This document shows positions 36,448-45,516 of a stretch of 64,000 bases of DNA, piece after piece. The notes under the pieces are model-generated. The model searched no databases and had not been told where the DNA came from. It saw only the letters and a program-made list of their open reading frames with translations. The stretch spans positions 8,183 to 72,182 of the forward strand of contig JANOVM010000039.1 in the NCBI GenBank assembly GCA_031417395.1, written 5' to 3'. The DNA comes from JADKIH01 sp031417395. GTDB taxonomy: Bacteria; Bacteroidota; Bacteroidia; AKYH767-A; 2013-40CM-41-45. Position 1 is the stretch's first letter; every line of letters begins with the position of its first letter. Both the position numbers and the translations under genes were made by a program.

Positions 36448-39141
36448 ATGAAAAAAACAATAAAGTTAATTGTTAATATTATTTTGTTATTGACCTTGAA
36501 TACTCATATTCTTGCTCAAGTAAATGTTGCAAGTTCGACTTATAGTGGAGTTGGTTATATTGGTTGGAGTACAGCTGGTGGGGCAGTACCTTTTCAAATT
36601 GCAGGTACGCAATATATGACTCTGACAACGGGTGGATTATTTGGAATAGGAACATCCTTTTCTCCAAATTATAAATTAGATATTGATGCAGGAGACATTA
36701 ATATCAATACTCCAACAAATGGATTGCGGTTAGGCTCTACAGCTTTGGGCTCTCAATTTATTTTGAGAAATAATGATATCTATAGCAGCATTTACCTTGG
36801 AGTTTTTTCAGGGAATACAAATACCTCTGATCACAATAATACATTCGTCGGGTATGCGACAGGCTATAATACTGGAAACACTATAGCGGGTAGTAATAAT
36901 GAGGGAAGTTTAAATACCTTCGTTGGAAGCTAGGCCGGATATTCAAATGATGAGGGAAGGGAAAATTCCTTCTTCGGGTATGAATCCGGTTATTATAATA
37001 CGGGAAGTCCAACAAGCGGTTATCATAATACGTTTCTAGGAGCCTATGCGGGTCACGAAAATGTTGATGGAAAATCAAGTACATATATTGGCTGGAGGGC
37101 AGGTTACACTAATCTCGGAGACTTTAATACAATGTCAGGCAGAGCAGCGGGAGGAAGTTCATACGGAAATGACAACTGTTATTATGGAAAAGATGCTGCA
37201 CAATCAATCGATGGATCAAACAATTGTTATTATGGTTCACACGCTGGAGATGATGTGGTTGCTGCGGGTAATAATGCTGCTTATGGATGGGAGTCTGGTC
37301 GTGAGTTTGAAGGTGATGGTAACTCATTCTTTGGTTTAAGTTCTGGAAGAGGCGGAGGTTTAGCCACACTTCAAGGGAATAATAATAGTTTTTTTGGAAT
37401 TTACTCAGGCAGAGGAGATGGCATTGGTGGCAGTCCGCCGACTTCACTTAATAATAGCGGAGCATTTGGAGCTAATGCAAAAGTTAATTTAGACAATAAA
37501 ATAATTATTGGAACTAATATTGGCACCAATAACGAGCATGTCAATGTAGGCATCGGACTTTCTGATGATCAAGTTTACGGAGGACCACGCAGCGAGTTAG
37601 AACTTAATACTGATCCAGCAATGTCAGTTTCTGGTACGACTGGAAGCGGATTGCAATTTCGACAATTAATTTCAACTTCTCCGTTAAATATAAATACTTA
37701 CATATCACCATACGGAAAAGTCTTAACTGTTGATGGTAATGGAGTCGTTAAGTTAACAGACCAAGAGAGATACGTAGGATTTGGAGATTGCACTGCTGGG
37801 GGATTTAGCGTAGGATATGATTTAGGAATGACCCTGAATGATAAAAAATTATACTTTGAAGGACAAGGGTTTTCAGGGAATGATTTTGACATGTATAATG
37901 CAATTGGAATTGGTTATCCTTGTTCAACTGGATTACCTGGAAAACTTAGTGTTGATCAAACTTATACAAGTGATGTGGATCATTATACTTTAGCAGGCTA
38001 TTTTCATAACGGTGATCAAGCAAGTAATGCCGGAAACGATTTTGGAAAAATCGGTTTATGGGCTGCAAGCGATGGCTACTTTAAAGGTGATGAAGGGTTA
38101 GACTTAGTTAATATTGGAGGTGACTTTACTGCAACAAATTCAGAAATTTTCAATATTGGGGTTAGAGGTCGTTCTGGAGTTAGTACATCGGGAGGAGACC
38201 CTACAACATTCGGTCAATATGGTTATGGTGGTTTTTTTACAGCTATGGGTTCTGGCGGATATAATATTGGTGTATTTGCTGCTACAAATGGTTATGCTTA
38301 TGCTAATTATGGAATATATGCATCTGCGCCAGCAGGCACTTGTACAACAGGGACTTGCTATGATGCAGCAGGATACTTTAACGGAGATATCTATACCACT
38401 GGATCTCAACTATGGACTTCATCAGATCAAAATCTAAAAGACAATATACAGCCATTACAGAATTCGTTGGCAATAATTAATCAACTTAATCCGAAAACTT
38501 ATACATTTCGCACCAATCAATTTAAGAATATGAATTTACCTTCTGGTCAGCAGCAGGGATTAATTGCCCAGGAAGTGCAAAGTATTTTACCGAATCTGGT
38601 TAAACCTTTTATAGCCGTACCTATTATTGATAGTCTTGGCAACTTGGATACCACTGGTTGTAGTGACCCTCACTTCGCAATAAGTTATCTTGGGTTAATT
38701 CCATATTTAATTGGTGCAGTAAAGGAGCAAAAATCAATAATTGATTCACTCAAAACAAATTTAATGCAGGTACAGTCTCAAATAAATCAATGCTGTGGAA
38801 CAACAGGATCATTATTGAGATTTGGAAACGATAACAATAGAAACGGATCAGTAATTGATGTTACATTAACGGATGTGACTACAATAATTTTGAATCAAAA
38901 TACTCCTAACCCGTTTAGCGAAGAAACTTTTATTAATTACACAGTTCCAAAAGAAGTTTCTAAAGCAATCATTATGATTTACGATAACTCCGGTCAGGTT
39001 TTAAAAACAGTAACCATTTCAGAACGTGGTGAAGGAAGCTTGCATGTTTATTCAGAAAAGTTAAGCAGTGGAATTTATTCTTATAGTTTAATTGCTGATG
39101 GTAAAACTATTGATACGAAACAGATGGTTTGTCAGAAATAA
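36448..39141 (+). pseudogene. T9SS fibre-like protein with S74 intramolecular chaperone domain, interrupted by one in-frame TAG
   Basis: One continuous frame of 898 codons is broken only by TAG at 36931-36933 (codon 162); translation before and after matches the same repeat pattern. Order: signal peptide (to LAQ); head repeats like YadA/collagen-like fibres, N(S/T)F.G..AG (NTFVGYATGY, NSFFGYESGY, NTFLGAYAGH, NSFFGLSSGR); a ~150-residue middle; an S74 endosialidase-type chaperone from ~659, starting SSDQNLKDNI with the Ser-Asp-x3-Lys dyad; a coiled segment; and a type A sorting domain from ~815 (NTPNPFSEETF). The TAG follows NTFVGS where repeats usually have Gln or Lys, so CAG or AAG to TAG is likely. 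If a true stop, it yields a 161-aa fragment; sequencing error or readthrough is possible. Confidence 0.85.
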
Positions 39142-39200
39142 ATAAACGAACAAAATTTAACTTGTGGGGAAGAAATCGCAAAGCATTGATTGGAACCTAA

Positions 39201-39782
39201 CTATTTCCCCAATTGCTTAAGCACATACTTCCCCACAATATCAAATTCAACATTCACAGCATCACCGATTTTTAAAAATTTAAAATTAGTATTTTCCCAT
39301 GTGTAGGGAATAATAGCAACTGAAAAATTATTTTTACCTGAATCAACAACAGTAAGGCTTACACCATTTATACAGACAGATCCTTTTTCTACAGTAGTGT
39401 ATTGACTTGGTTCATATCGGAAGTAATAGCGCCAGCTGCCTTCGAGCGTTTCAATTTTTTCAACAGTTGCTACCTGGTCAACATGTCCCTGAACAATATG
39501 CCCGTCGAGGCGGTCGTTTAATTTTAATGAACGTTCGAGATTGATTGTGTCGCCAATTTTCACAGCAGAAAAATTCGAACGGATTAAAGTTTCTTCTATA
39601 GCAATAACTTCATATATTTTTTCTTTGATTGCAATGACTGTAAGACACACACCATTGTGTGCTACGCTCTGATCAACCTTCAACTCCTGCGTAAACGGAC
39701 ATTCAATACTAAAACGGATATTACTGCCTTCTTTCGAAATGCCTACAACTTTGCCCGTACTTTCAATAATTCCTGTGAACAA
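39201..39782 (-). CDS. ribE: Riboflavin synthase, alpha chain, TTG start
   Basis: 193 aa, two similar halves as in all riboflavin synthases (N-half GIIESTGKV..VAHNGVCLTV; C-half HVDQVATVEKI..VCINGVSLTVVD). It dismutates two 6,7-dimethyl-8-ribityllumazine molecules to riboflavin. The protein family starts FTGIIE, so the initiator is the TTG at 39782 directly before it; no ATG is available. The TTG lies inside TAAATTTG on the minus strand, which resembles a -7 box, probably by chance. Other rib genes are absent from the window. Confidence 0.95.
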   Translation of the reverse strand: MFTGIIESTGKVVGISKEGSNIRFSIECPFTQELKVDQSVAHNGVCLTVIAIKEKIYEVIAIEETLIRSNFSAVKIGDTINLERSLKLNDRLDGHIVQGHVDQVATVEKIETLEGSWRYYFRYEPSQYTTVEKGSVCINGVSLTVVDSGKNNFSVAIIPYTWENTNFKFLKIGDAVNVEFDIVGKYVLKQLGK

Positions 39783-39792
39783 ATTTAACGAT

Positions 39793-39811
39793 ATTTTGTC
39801 CCTAACGGGAC
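39793..39811. repeat. Palindromic repeat TTTTGTCCCTAACGGGAC
   Basis: The inverted repeat GTCCC/GGGAC matches, in reverse complement, the element at 60257-60271 (GTCCCGTAGGGACAAAAT), including the flanking AAAAT/ATTTT. It lies 11 bp upstream of the ribE start. Confidence 0.6.
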
Positions 39812-39844
39812 GGTTCGAAAATAACGCTCTGATAGTTAAGGATA

Positions 39845-39860
39845 AGCTAGCTAGCTAGCT
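39845..39860. repeat. (AGCT)4 tandem repeat
   Basis: Four perfect copies of the self-complementary tetramer AGCT directly abut the palindrome at 39861-39878. Confidence 0.7.
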
Positions 39861-39878
39861 ATCCGATTGCTATCGGAT
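39861..39878. repeat. 18-bp palindrome ATCCGATTGCTATCGGAT (copy 2)
   Basis: One mismatch from ATCCGATAGCTATCGGAT. It sits 3 bp from the metF stop (stop at 39882-39884), on the 3' side of the minus-strand gene. Confidence 0.8.
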
Positions 39879-39881
39879 TAC

Positions 39882-40838
39882 TTAATATACCTTTCTTGCA
39901 ATTCGACAAGTCAAATCAGCATTTCCCATTGTATAGTAATGTAGGCAGGGGACGCCGGCTTTTTTTAATTCAAGGGATTGTTGAATGCACCATTCAATTC
40001 CAACTTCTTTTACTTCTTTATCGGTAGGGCATTTGTCAATGGCATCAGCGAGTTCTTCAGGAATGTCGACATGAAAAACTTTTGGCAGGGTAGTGCATTG
40101 TTTGCGTGTTACGACAGGTTTCAAGCCGGGAATGATGGGAACAGTTATGCCTGCTTCTTTGCATTTATCTACAAATTCGAAATACTTTTTATTGTCGAAA
40201 AACATTTGCGTGACAATGTACTCTCCGCCTGCATCAATTTTAGCTTTCAGGAATTTCAAATCTGTTTTCATATTAGGTGCTTCGAAATGTTTTTCAGGAT
40301 ATCCTGCCACGCCGATACAGAAATTGGAAGGAGCCACTTCCTGCAATTCTTCATCGAGATACATCCCTTTATTCATATTTGTTACCTGTGTAACGAGATC
40401 AAGAGCGAATTTATGTCCCTTCGGGTGTGACTCGAAGACAGGTTCCGATTTAATGGCATCGCCGCGAAGCAAAAGCAAATTGTCAATTCCCAAGTAACTA
40501 AGCTCGATGAGGGCATTTTCCGTTTCTTCTTTAGAAAAACCACCGCATATCATGTGTGGTACAGGATCTACATTGTAATGACTCACAATAGCAGCACAAA
40601 TGCTAACAGTTCCGGGGCGTTTTCGTATTGAAAATTTTTCCAGCAAACCATTGTCTCTTTTTTTGTAAACATATTCTTCCCTGTGGTACGTAACATCTAC
40701 AAAGGATGGCTTGAATTCCATAATAGGATCCAGGATGTCGTAAATGCTTTGAATGCTTTTTCCTTTCAGCGGAGGCAGAATCTCAACTGAAAATAATGTT
40801 TTGCCATTTGAATTACGGAGATGTTCGACTACTTTCAT
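39882..40838 (-). CDS. metF: 5,10-methylenetetrahydrofolate reductase
   Basis: 318 aa from the ATG at 40838; the frame continues upstream to 40904, but the family starts near KVVEHLRNSNGKTLFSVEILPP. It reduces 5,10-methylene-THF to 5-methyl-THF for methionine synthesis, using FAD. Visible conserved parts are FSVEILPP, FVDVTYHREE, HMICGGFSKEETENAL, LLLLRGDAI, VAGYPEKHFEA, YIVTQMFFDN and PIIPGLKPV. A minus-strand promoter candidate (CAAA at 40885, CAAAGTTG at 40855 on the plus strand) lies just upstream. Downstream sit an 18-bp palindrome and (AGCT)4. Confidence 0.95.
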   Translation of the reverse strand: MKVVEHLRNSNGKTLFSVEILPPLKGKSIQSIYDILDPIMEFKPSFVDVTYHREEYVYKKRDNGLLEKFSIRKRPGTVSICAAIVSHYNVDPVPHMICGGFSKEETENALIELSYLGIDNLLLLRGDAIKSEPVFESHPKGHKFALDLVTQVTNMNKGMYLDEELQEVAPSNFCIGVAGYPEKHFEAPNMKTDLKFLKAKIDAGGEYIVTQMFFDNKKYFEFVDKCKEAGITVPIIPGLKPVVTRKQCTTLPKVFHVDIPEELADAIDKCPTDKEVKEVGIEWCIQQSLELKKAGVPCLHYYTMGNADLTCRIARKVY

Positions 40839-40854
40839 AAGTATAATTGAACTG

Positions 40855-40888
40855 CAAAGTTGATATTTTTTTGCAAATAAAGGGCAAA
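40855..40888 (-). promoter_or_regulatory. Candidate metF promoter
   Basis: On the minus strand, TTTG, 22 bp, then CAACTTTG (one mismatch to TAnnTTTG). The predicted start lies about 11 nt before the metF ATG. Confidence 0.4.
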
Positions 40889-40932
40889 ATATTTTTTTTA
40901 TCAAGAGTGTTTTAGTGATTGAATTTTCTTCC

Positions 40933-40940
40933 TACATTTG
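40933..40940 (+). promoter_or_regulatory. -7 box (TACATTTG) for the S24-type regulator
   Basis: An exact TAnnTTTG match lies 53 bp before the ATG at 40993. Predicted start near 40946. The leader contains the hairpin and Shine-Dalgarno described separately. Confidence 0.5.
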
Positions 40941-40948
40941 GCGTCTAA

Positions 40949-40986
40949 GCAATCTATTAAAAAGATTGCAATATAATCAAAGGAGG
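40949..40986 (+). promoter_or_regulatory. Leader hairpin and strong Shine-Dalgarno of the S24-type regulator
   Basis: GCAATCT (40949-40955) and AGATTGC (40963-40969) form a perfect 7-bp stem with a 7-nt loop, followed by AGGAGG (40981-40986) six bases before the ATG at 40993. A full Shine-Dalgarno is unusual in Bacteroidota and selects this start over upstream in-frame codons. The hairpin could be an operator or a translational control element. Confidence 0.55.
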
Positions 40987-40992
40987 CAAACT

Positions 40993-41793
40993 ATGTATTT
41001 CAGCAGCAACATTAAATTATTGCGCAACCGCCGCAAACGCACCCAGGACCTGGTTGCAGGCGAGCTTGGCATGAGCCGTTCAACGCTTAACAGCTATGAG
41101 AACGGCAGCATTAAGAATCCCACCCTCGATGCGCTAATGGTTTTTTCAAAGTACTTCAGACTGTCTATTGATACCATGGTAAAGGTTGATCTTTCAAAGT
41201 TGTCGGATTTTCAGATGTCTGAACTGGAGAGAGGCAATGATGTATATGTAACAGGTTCGCGCTTGCGTGTTATTGCCACTACCGTTGATTCTCAGAACAG
41301 GGAGAACATTGAAGTCGTTCCTCTTAAAGCAAAAGCCGGCTATAAAAACGGTTTCGCTGATCCTGAATTTATTAAAAAGCTTCCCACTTTTCAGCTTCCG
41401 TTGCTACTGAGCGACCGCAAATACAGAATGTTTCAGATCAGCGGCGATTCGATGCTTCCTATTCCTGATAAATCATGGATCATAGCCGAATATCTTGAAA
41501 ACTGGTATGATGTTAAAGACGGCGAAGCGTACATTGTTCTCACCCAGGAAGAAGGTCTTGTTTTTAAGATTGCTTACAACCAGCTGAAAAAGAAAAAGAA
41601 TCTTCTTTTGAAATCGCTTAATTCAATCTATGAACCTTATGAATTACACCTCGGTGAAATCCGCGAGGTCTGGAAGTTTTGCAATTACCTGAGCAGCGAA
41701 ATTCCCGATAATACATTTTCCAAAGATGACCTGCTTTCCAAAATCATGCACCTCGAAAAAGAAGTGAAAGGCATACGGGAAGCAATCGGATAA
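40993..41793 (+). CDS. XRE-type helix-turn-helix regulator with S24/LexA-like C-terminal domain
   Basis: 266 aa from the ATG preceded by AGGAGG; the frame also runs back to 40915. N-terminal HTH (residues ~5-60): LRNRRKRTQDLVAGELGMSRSTLNSYENG. The C-terminal ~130 residues resemble S24/LexA peptidase-like domains: FQISGDSMLPIPDKSWII carries the Ser-Met pair around the catalytic Ser, and VFKIAYNQ supplies a possible Lys. A coiled segment (LSKIMHLEKEVKGIREAI) ends the protein. It is probably a DNA-binding repressor that may self-cleave or dimerise through this domain; its target is unknown. The first ~130 bp look GC-richer than neighbours, hinting at a different codon history. Confidence 0.8.
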   Translation: MYFSSNIKLLRNRRKRTQDLVAGELGMSRSTLNSYENGSIKNPTLDALMVFSKYFRLSIDTMVKVDLSKLSDFQMSELERGNDVYVTGSRLRVIATTVDSQNRENIEVVPLKAKAGYKNGFADPEFIKKLPTFQLPLLLSDRKYRMFQISGDSMLPIPDKSWIIAEYLENWYDVKDGEAYIVLTQEEGLVFKIAYNQLKKKKNLLLKSLNSIYEPYELHLGEIREVWKFCNYLSSEIPDNTFSKDDLLSKIMHLEKEVKGIREAIG

Positions 41794-41814
41794 AACAGTA
41801 ATTTGTTTCTGAAT

Positions 41815-41887
41815 ACAAATTTCCGGAATAGTACCTAAAAGCCTGCTGCGTAGGCTGGTTTTTTAGGTACTGCATTCTTGGAATTTT
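41815..41887 (+). terminator. Long terminator hairpin after the S24-type regulator
   Basis: AGTACCTAAAA (41830-41840) pairs perfectly with TTTTAGGTACT (41861-41871), enclosing a second stem, AGCCT with AGGCT. Outer flanks continue imperfectly (TTTCCGGAAT versus ATTCTTGGAA). A T6 run sits inside the right arm, so it is an extended terminator or a small structured element. Confidence 0.6.
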
Positions 41888-42140
41888 GTTGCAGCTGTTG
41901 GTGTTTACCGGTTTTATACAAAGCGGAGGTTCGTATTATGATTTTTGTATTGCCACGAATGCACGAATATTGTTGTGCATTTGTGGTAATTTGGCTTAAA
42001 TGCTTTATTGTTTGGTGAATCGAAATTCTTATAGATTAGAATAGTATTTAGTCTGCGAAATGAAGGAATAAGCTGGTCAATGACTATTGTTAAAAATAAA
42101 GAGTTAACTTTATCGTTTTAATAGTATAAATTTTTATCCC
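41888..42140. other. Non-coding interval before the YCF48 protein, with an inverted repeat
   Basis: No gene is seen. It holds the 17-bp imperfect inverted repeat at 41950-41989 and a weak -7-like TAACTTTA near 42105. Confidence 0.5.
41950..41989. repeat. Inverted repeat TGCCACGAATGCACGA / TTGTGCATTTGTGGTAA
   Basis: Two 17-bp arms (41950-41966 and 41973-41989) are reverse complements apart from three mismatches. The 'CCACGAATGCACGAAT' motif resembles short interspersed elements common in Bacteroidota intergenic regions (from memory, not searched). Confidence 0.65.
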
Positions 42141-44231
42141 ATGAACTTTCGTAATTTCATAATTATAACTTTTTTATTAATCAACTTTAAAGTAAATGCT
42201 CAATTTTGGAATGAGTATACCAATAACCCGGAAGTAATATTATTAGACTGTACTTTTCCTGACAGCCTAAATTTTAAGGGAATTAATGAATATAAATTTC
42301 TAAAGACAGGTGATGGAGGTATAAATTGGACAATTACAAATTTACCTATAAAATCCTCTGCTATATTTTTTATTGATTCACTTAATGGATGGCTCAGTTG
42401 TGATTCAGCTCGCATTTTACATACAACTGATGGTGGAATTTCCTGGATACAACAACAACTCCCGGTAATATCATCTACTATTACTTCCGATATATCAAAT
42501 TTGCAATTTATCAATATTAATGTAGGATTTGGTTTATTTGGTAATCAATTTGTATTTACCGGCAATGGAGGAAATAGCTGGACAAGCATTCCTACTGGAT
42601 TCACACCATACTATACGAATATAGTAGGAATGAAATTTATTGATACACTGCACGGTTGGGCATTTTATCGGGGAGACACAGCAATTTATAAGACAGTAGA
42701 CGGAGGACTTTCCTGGAATAAATATTTCCTTCCTTCAAAGTTTAGTGCATATAGTACTTTTGATTTTGTTGATTCTTTGCATGGTTGGATTTGTACGGAA
42801 AACAACTACAAATATCAAATTTTGAATACTAACGATGGTGGTATTACATGGCAAATTCCTCCTTTTGAAATAAATGCAGGCAAAATTAAATTTAGAGATT
42901 CATTAGTTGGATTTTTGGTAGGTCGTAATTCTATTATTAACTATACGATTGATGGAGGATTAAATTGGGTGCCGTTCAATAATAACCCACTGGTCATTTA
43001 TCAAAAAATCGAAATTTTCAATGATAATATTTTTTTCTTTGGTCAGGGGAACACTTATAAATTAACTAATTTTCAAAACTTGTCCTTAGTAACAAAGCAT
43101 AATTTCTATAATGAAGCTAATCCATTTGGACAAAGAAATAAAATTTTGAAAATGAACAATAGAAGATATGGGATCTTGATTATGGTTGAAGCATTTCATG
43201 GCGGGCCTTTTCAGGAATATATAGGGGGCTACTCTCTTACAAATGATAGTGGCAGGACATGGCATGCAATGTCGGATCATCCTTTGAGTGACGTGGATTT
43301 TGTATCAGATAGTTTAGTTTATTTTACTGTAAGACTAGTAAACTCTTGGTCCGTACATAAATCGAATGATTTATTTAAAACCGTGCAAAACATTGGTACT
43401 ACCTATGGTCAAGCAATAAACTTTACCGATTCATTACATGGGGTTCGTTCTGATGCATATACAGTTGACGGTGGAGTGACTTGGTTGCCGAATACTATAA
43501 ATGGTGTGAGCTCACCTAATAATTCTTTTAATGATTTTTATTTTATTGATCAAAATAACGGATGGGCGATAAATGGTTTGAGTGTTTTTAAAACTACTGA
43601 TGCAGGTATGACATGGACTAATATTTTTAATTCAGTCAATATAAATTATATTACTAAAATTGCATTTGCTGACAATCAGAACGGATTTATTATCTCAGGA
43701 TCTAAATTATTTAAAACAACAAACGGTGGGCTTTCTTGGGATTCAGTAAATACCCAATTCTTTGTAATAGATTTTTTTTTCAAGGATTCATTGCACGGCT
43801 GGATTACAGCAACTGATTTAGCTACAATACATGGTTTGTTTTATACTTCTGATGGAGGACAGTCATTTGTTCAGCAAGATACTAATGCATTATCAATATT
43901 ATCTTTTGTTGACAATGTTTTTGGATATGCTGCCGGTAGTAAATTTATGACATCAGATCAATCCGGACAATTTATTTCAGTCAATGAAGTTCAGGACTTA
44001 GATCAAATATTTTTATCGCCAAATCCTGCATCAGAAACAGTTACGATACAATCTCCGAAATTAATTTTTAGTATTGATTTGTTTAATATTCAGGGCAAAT
44101 TGATTTTGCGAAATAATATTCGCTCAAAATCATATAGATTTGATACTTCACAGTTAAAAGAAGGAGTGTATATTTTCAAAATAATTTTGGAAAACAAGAC
44201 AATCGAAAAAAAGTTTATCGTAATGCATTAA
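42141..44231 (+). CDS. T9SS type A protein with YCF48/BNR-like repeats
   Basis: 696 aa. A signal peptide ends at KVNAQ. Ten or more propeller-like repeats of the form '..D(G)GG..W' are readable: TGDGGINWTIT, DGGISWIQQ, GNGGNSWTS, DGGLSWNKY, NDGGITWQI, DGGLNWVPF, TDAGMTWTN, TNGGLSWDS, SDGGQSFVQ. This is the YCF48/sialidase-like (BNR) pattern of photosystem assembly and secreted Bacteroidota proteins. The last ~75 residues are a type A sorting domain (LSPNPASETVTI, LFNIQGKLI, GVYIFKI). It is a surface or secreted protein of unknown substrate, with no active-site residues of a glycosidase visible. Confidence 0.8.
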   Translation: MNFRNFIIITFLLINFKVNAQFWNEYTNNPEVILLDCTFPDSLNFKGINEYKFLKTGDGGINWTITNLPIKSSAIFFIDSLNGWLSCDSARILHTTDGGISWIQQQLPVISSTITSDISNLQFININVGFGLFGNQFVFTGNGGNSWTSIPTGFTPYYTNIVGMKFIDTLHGWAFYRGDTAIYKTVDGGLSWNKYFLPSKFSAYSTFDFVDSLHGWICTENNYKYQILNTNDGGITWQIPPFEINAGKIKFRDSLVGFLVGRNSIINYTIDGGLNWVPFNNNPLVIYQKIEIFNDNIFFFGQGNTYKLTNFQNLSLVTKHNFYNEANPFGQRNKILKMNNRRYGILIMVEAFHGGPFQEYIGGYSLTNDSGRTWHAMSDHPLSDVDFVSDSLVYFTVRLVNSWSVHKSNDLFKTVQNIGTTYGQAINFTDSLHGVRSDAYTVDGGVTWLPNTINGVSSPNNSFNDFYFIDQNNGWAINGLSVFKTTDAGMTWTNIFNSVNINYITKIAFADNQNGFIISGSKLFKTTNGGLSWDSVNTQFFVIDFFFKDSLHGWITATDLATIHGLFYTSDGGQSFVQQDTNALSILSFVDNVFGYAAGSKFMTSDQSGQFISVNEVQDLDQIFLSPNPASETVTIQSPKLIFSIDLFNIQGKLILRNNIRSKSYRFDTSQLKEGVYIFKIILENKTIEKKFIVMH

Positions 44232-44257
44232 TTTTTTAATTTAAATAAAAACTGCAA

Positions 44258-45505
44258 TTAATTATCTTTTTTCATCATAGAAAAATCTTCATGCCTCGAA
44301 AATTTTGCCAGCGAACGCATAGCGAAGATGATGCTAACAACTGTTAGGAATGCCCCCATTAAAAAAGCCGCACCCGGAAAAAACATAGGAGCCTGCGGTG
44401 AAGTAAAATAAGCAAACAAATATGTCATCATCAACGGACCAAAAATAGAGGTAACGCTGATAAGACTTGTTAATGCACCTTGCAGTTCGCCTTGTTCGTT
44501 TCGCGGAACTTGCCCCGACATTACACCCTGTAGAGCCGGACCGCAAATACCACCCAGAGAAAATGGAATAACAATAGCAAACATCATCCAACTCTGTGTT
44601 GCAAAAGCGAAACCAATAAATCCTATTGCATATAGTGCCAGCCCAAAATAAATGGATCGCTTTTGTCCGAGTTTAGGAATAATAATGCGTATTAATAATC
44701 CCTGAACCAGAGCTATCATGATTCCAACAAAACCTAATGAATAACCAACCATCTTCTCACTCCAGCCGAACTTCTGCATGGTGTAGAATGTCCATGTGCT
44801 TTGATGGGCATGACTGGCAAGATAAATACAGATAAGAGAAACAACAAGGCTCAGTATGATTGGATATTTTCTAAAATGGTTTAGCGAACCAATTGGATTA
44901 GCTCTTTTCCATTCAAATTTACGGCGATCACTTTCAGGCAACGATTCAGGCAAAATAAAATATCCGTAAAGCCAGTTAATTAAAGCCAGTCCTGCAGCTG
45001 CCATGAAAGGTAAGCGTTGTCCCCACTGTGAAAGTATTCCGCCGAGAACGGGACCTATAATAAAACCAATTCCAAATGCCATTCCTATAAGGCCGAAATT
45101 TTGTGCACGTTTTTCCGGCGGACTAACATCAGCAATATATGCTGCAGCTGTTGTCATGCTGGCGCCGGTTATTCCGGCAATAAGTCTTCCTATAAATAGC
45201 CAGGCAATAGTGGGAGCAAAGGCCATAAAAATATAATCTATTCCAAAGCCGAAGAGTGAGCAAAGCAATACAGGCCGCCTTCCATATTTGTCGCTTAATC
45301 CTCCGATAATTGGAGAGAAAATAAATTGCATAATTGCATAGGCAAATGAAAGCCACCCTGCATACGTAGAAGAAGAGCTCAGATCACCATGAACGAGATT
45401 CCCAATAAGTTTTGGTAAAACAGGAATTATAATACCAAGCCCGATTACATCGATAAGCATGGTAATGAAAATAAATGTCAGAGCGTGATTTCGGTTCTTA
45501 TTCAT
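44258..45505 (-). CDS. MFS transporter, TCR/Tet-type (drug:H+ antiporter-like)
   Basis: 415 aa from the ATG at 45505. Twelve hydrophobic segments are evident. MFS signatures include the loop GGLSDKYGRRPVLL (motif A, GxxSDRxGRR) and GLIGMAFGIGFIIGPVLGGIL (motif C type). The family exports tetracycline, other drugs or metabolites by proton exchange; annotation to a substrate is not possible here. It is divergent from the truncated GNAT gene, with 11 bp between their start codons. Confidence 0.85.
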   Translation of the reverse strand: MNKNRNHALTFIFITMLIDVIGLGIIIPVLPKLIGNLVHGDLSSSSTYAGWLSFAYAIMQFIFSPIIGGLSDKYGRRPVLLCSLFGFGIDYIFMAFAPTIAWLFIGRLIAGITGASMTTAAAYIADVSPPEKRAQNFGLIGMAFGIGFIIGPVLGGILSQWGQRLPFMAAAGLALINWLYGYFILPESLPESDRRKFEWKRANPIGSLNHFRKYPIILSLVVSLICIYLASHAHQSTWTFYTMQKFGWSEKMVGYSLGFVGIMIALVQGLLIRIIIPKLGQKRSIYFGLALYAIGFIGFAFATQSWMMFAIVIPFSLGGICGPALQGVMSGQVPRNEQGELQGALTSLISVTSIFGPLMMTYLFAYFTSPQAPMFFPGAAFLMGAFLTVVSIIFAMRSLAKFSRHEDFSMMKKDN

Positions 45506-45516
45506 AAAAACGGGGA

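Noticed and set aside
37124..37447. Antisense ORF rich in His/Gln/Tyr opposite the fibre gene
   Set aside because: It is a shadow produced by the Gly/Asn-rich repeat codons of the sense gene.
39162..39238. 11-bp perfect inverted repeat TTGTGGGGAAG / CTTCCCCACAA
   Set aside because: The right arm lies inside the ribE coding end and the arms are far apart; no terminator features, so it is probably chance.
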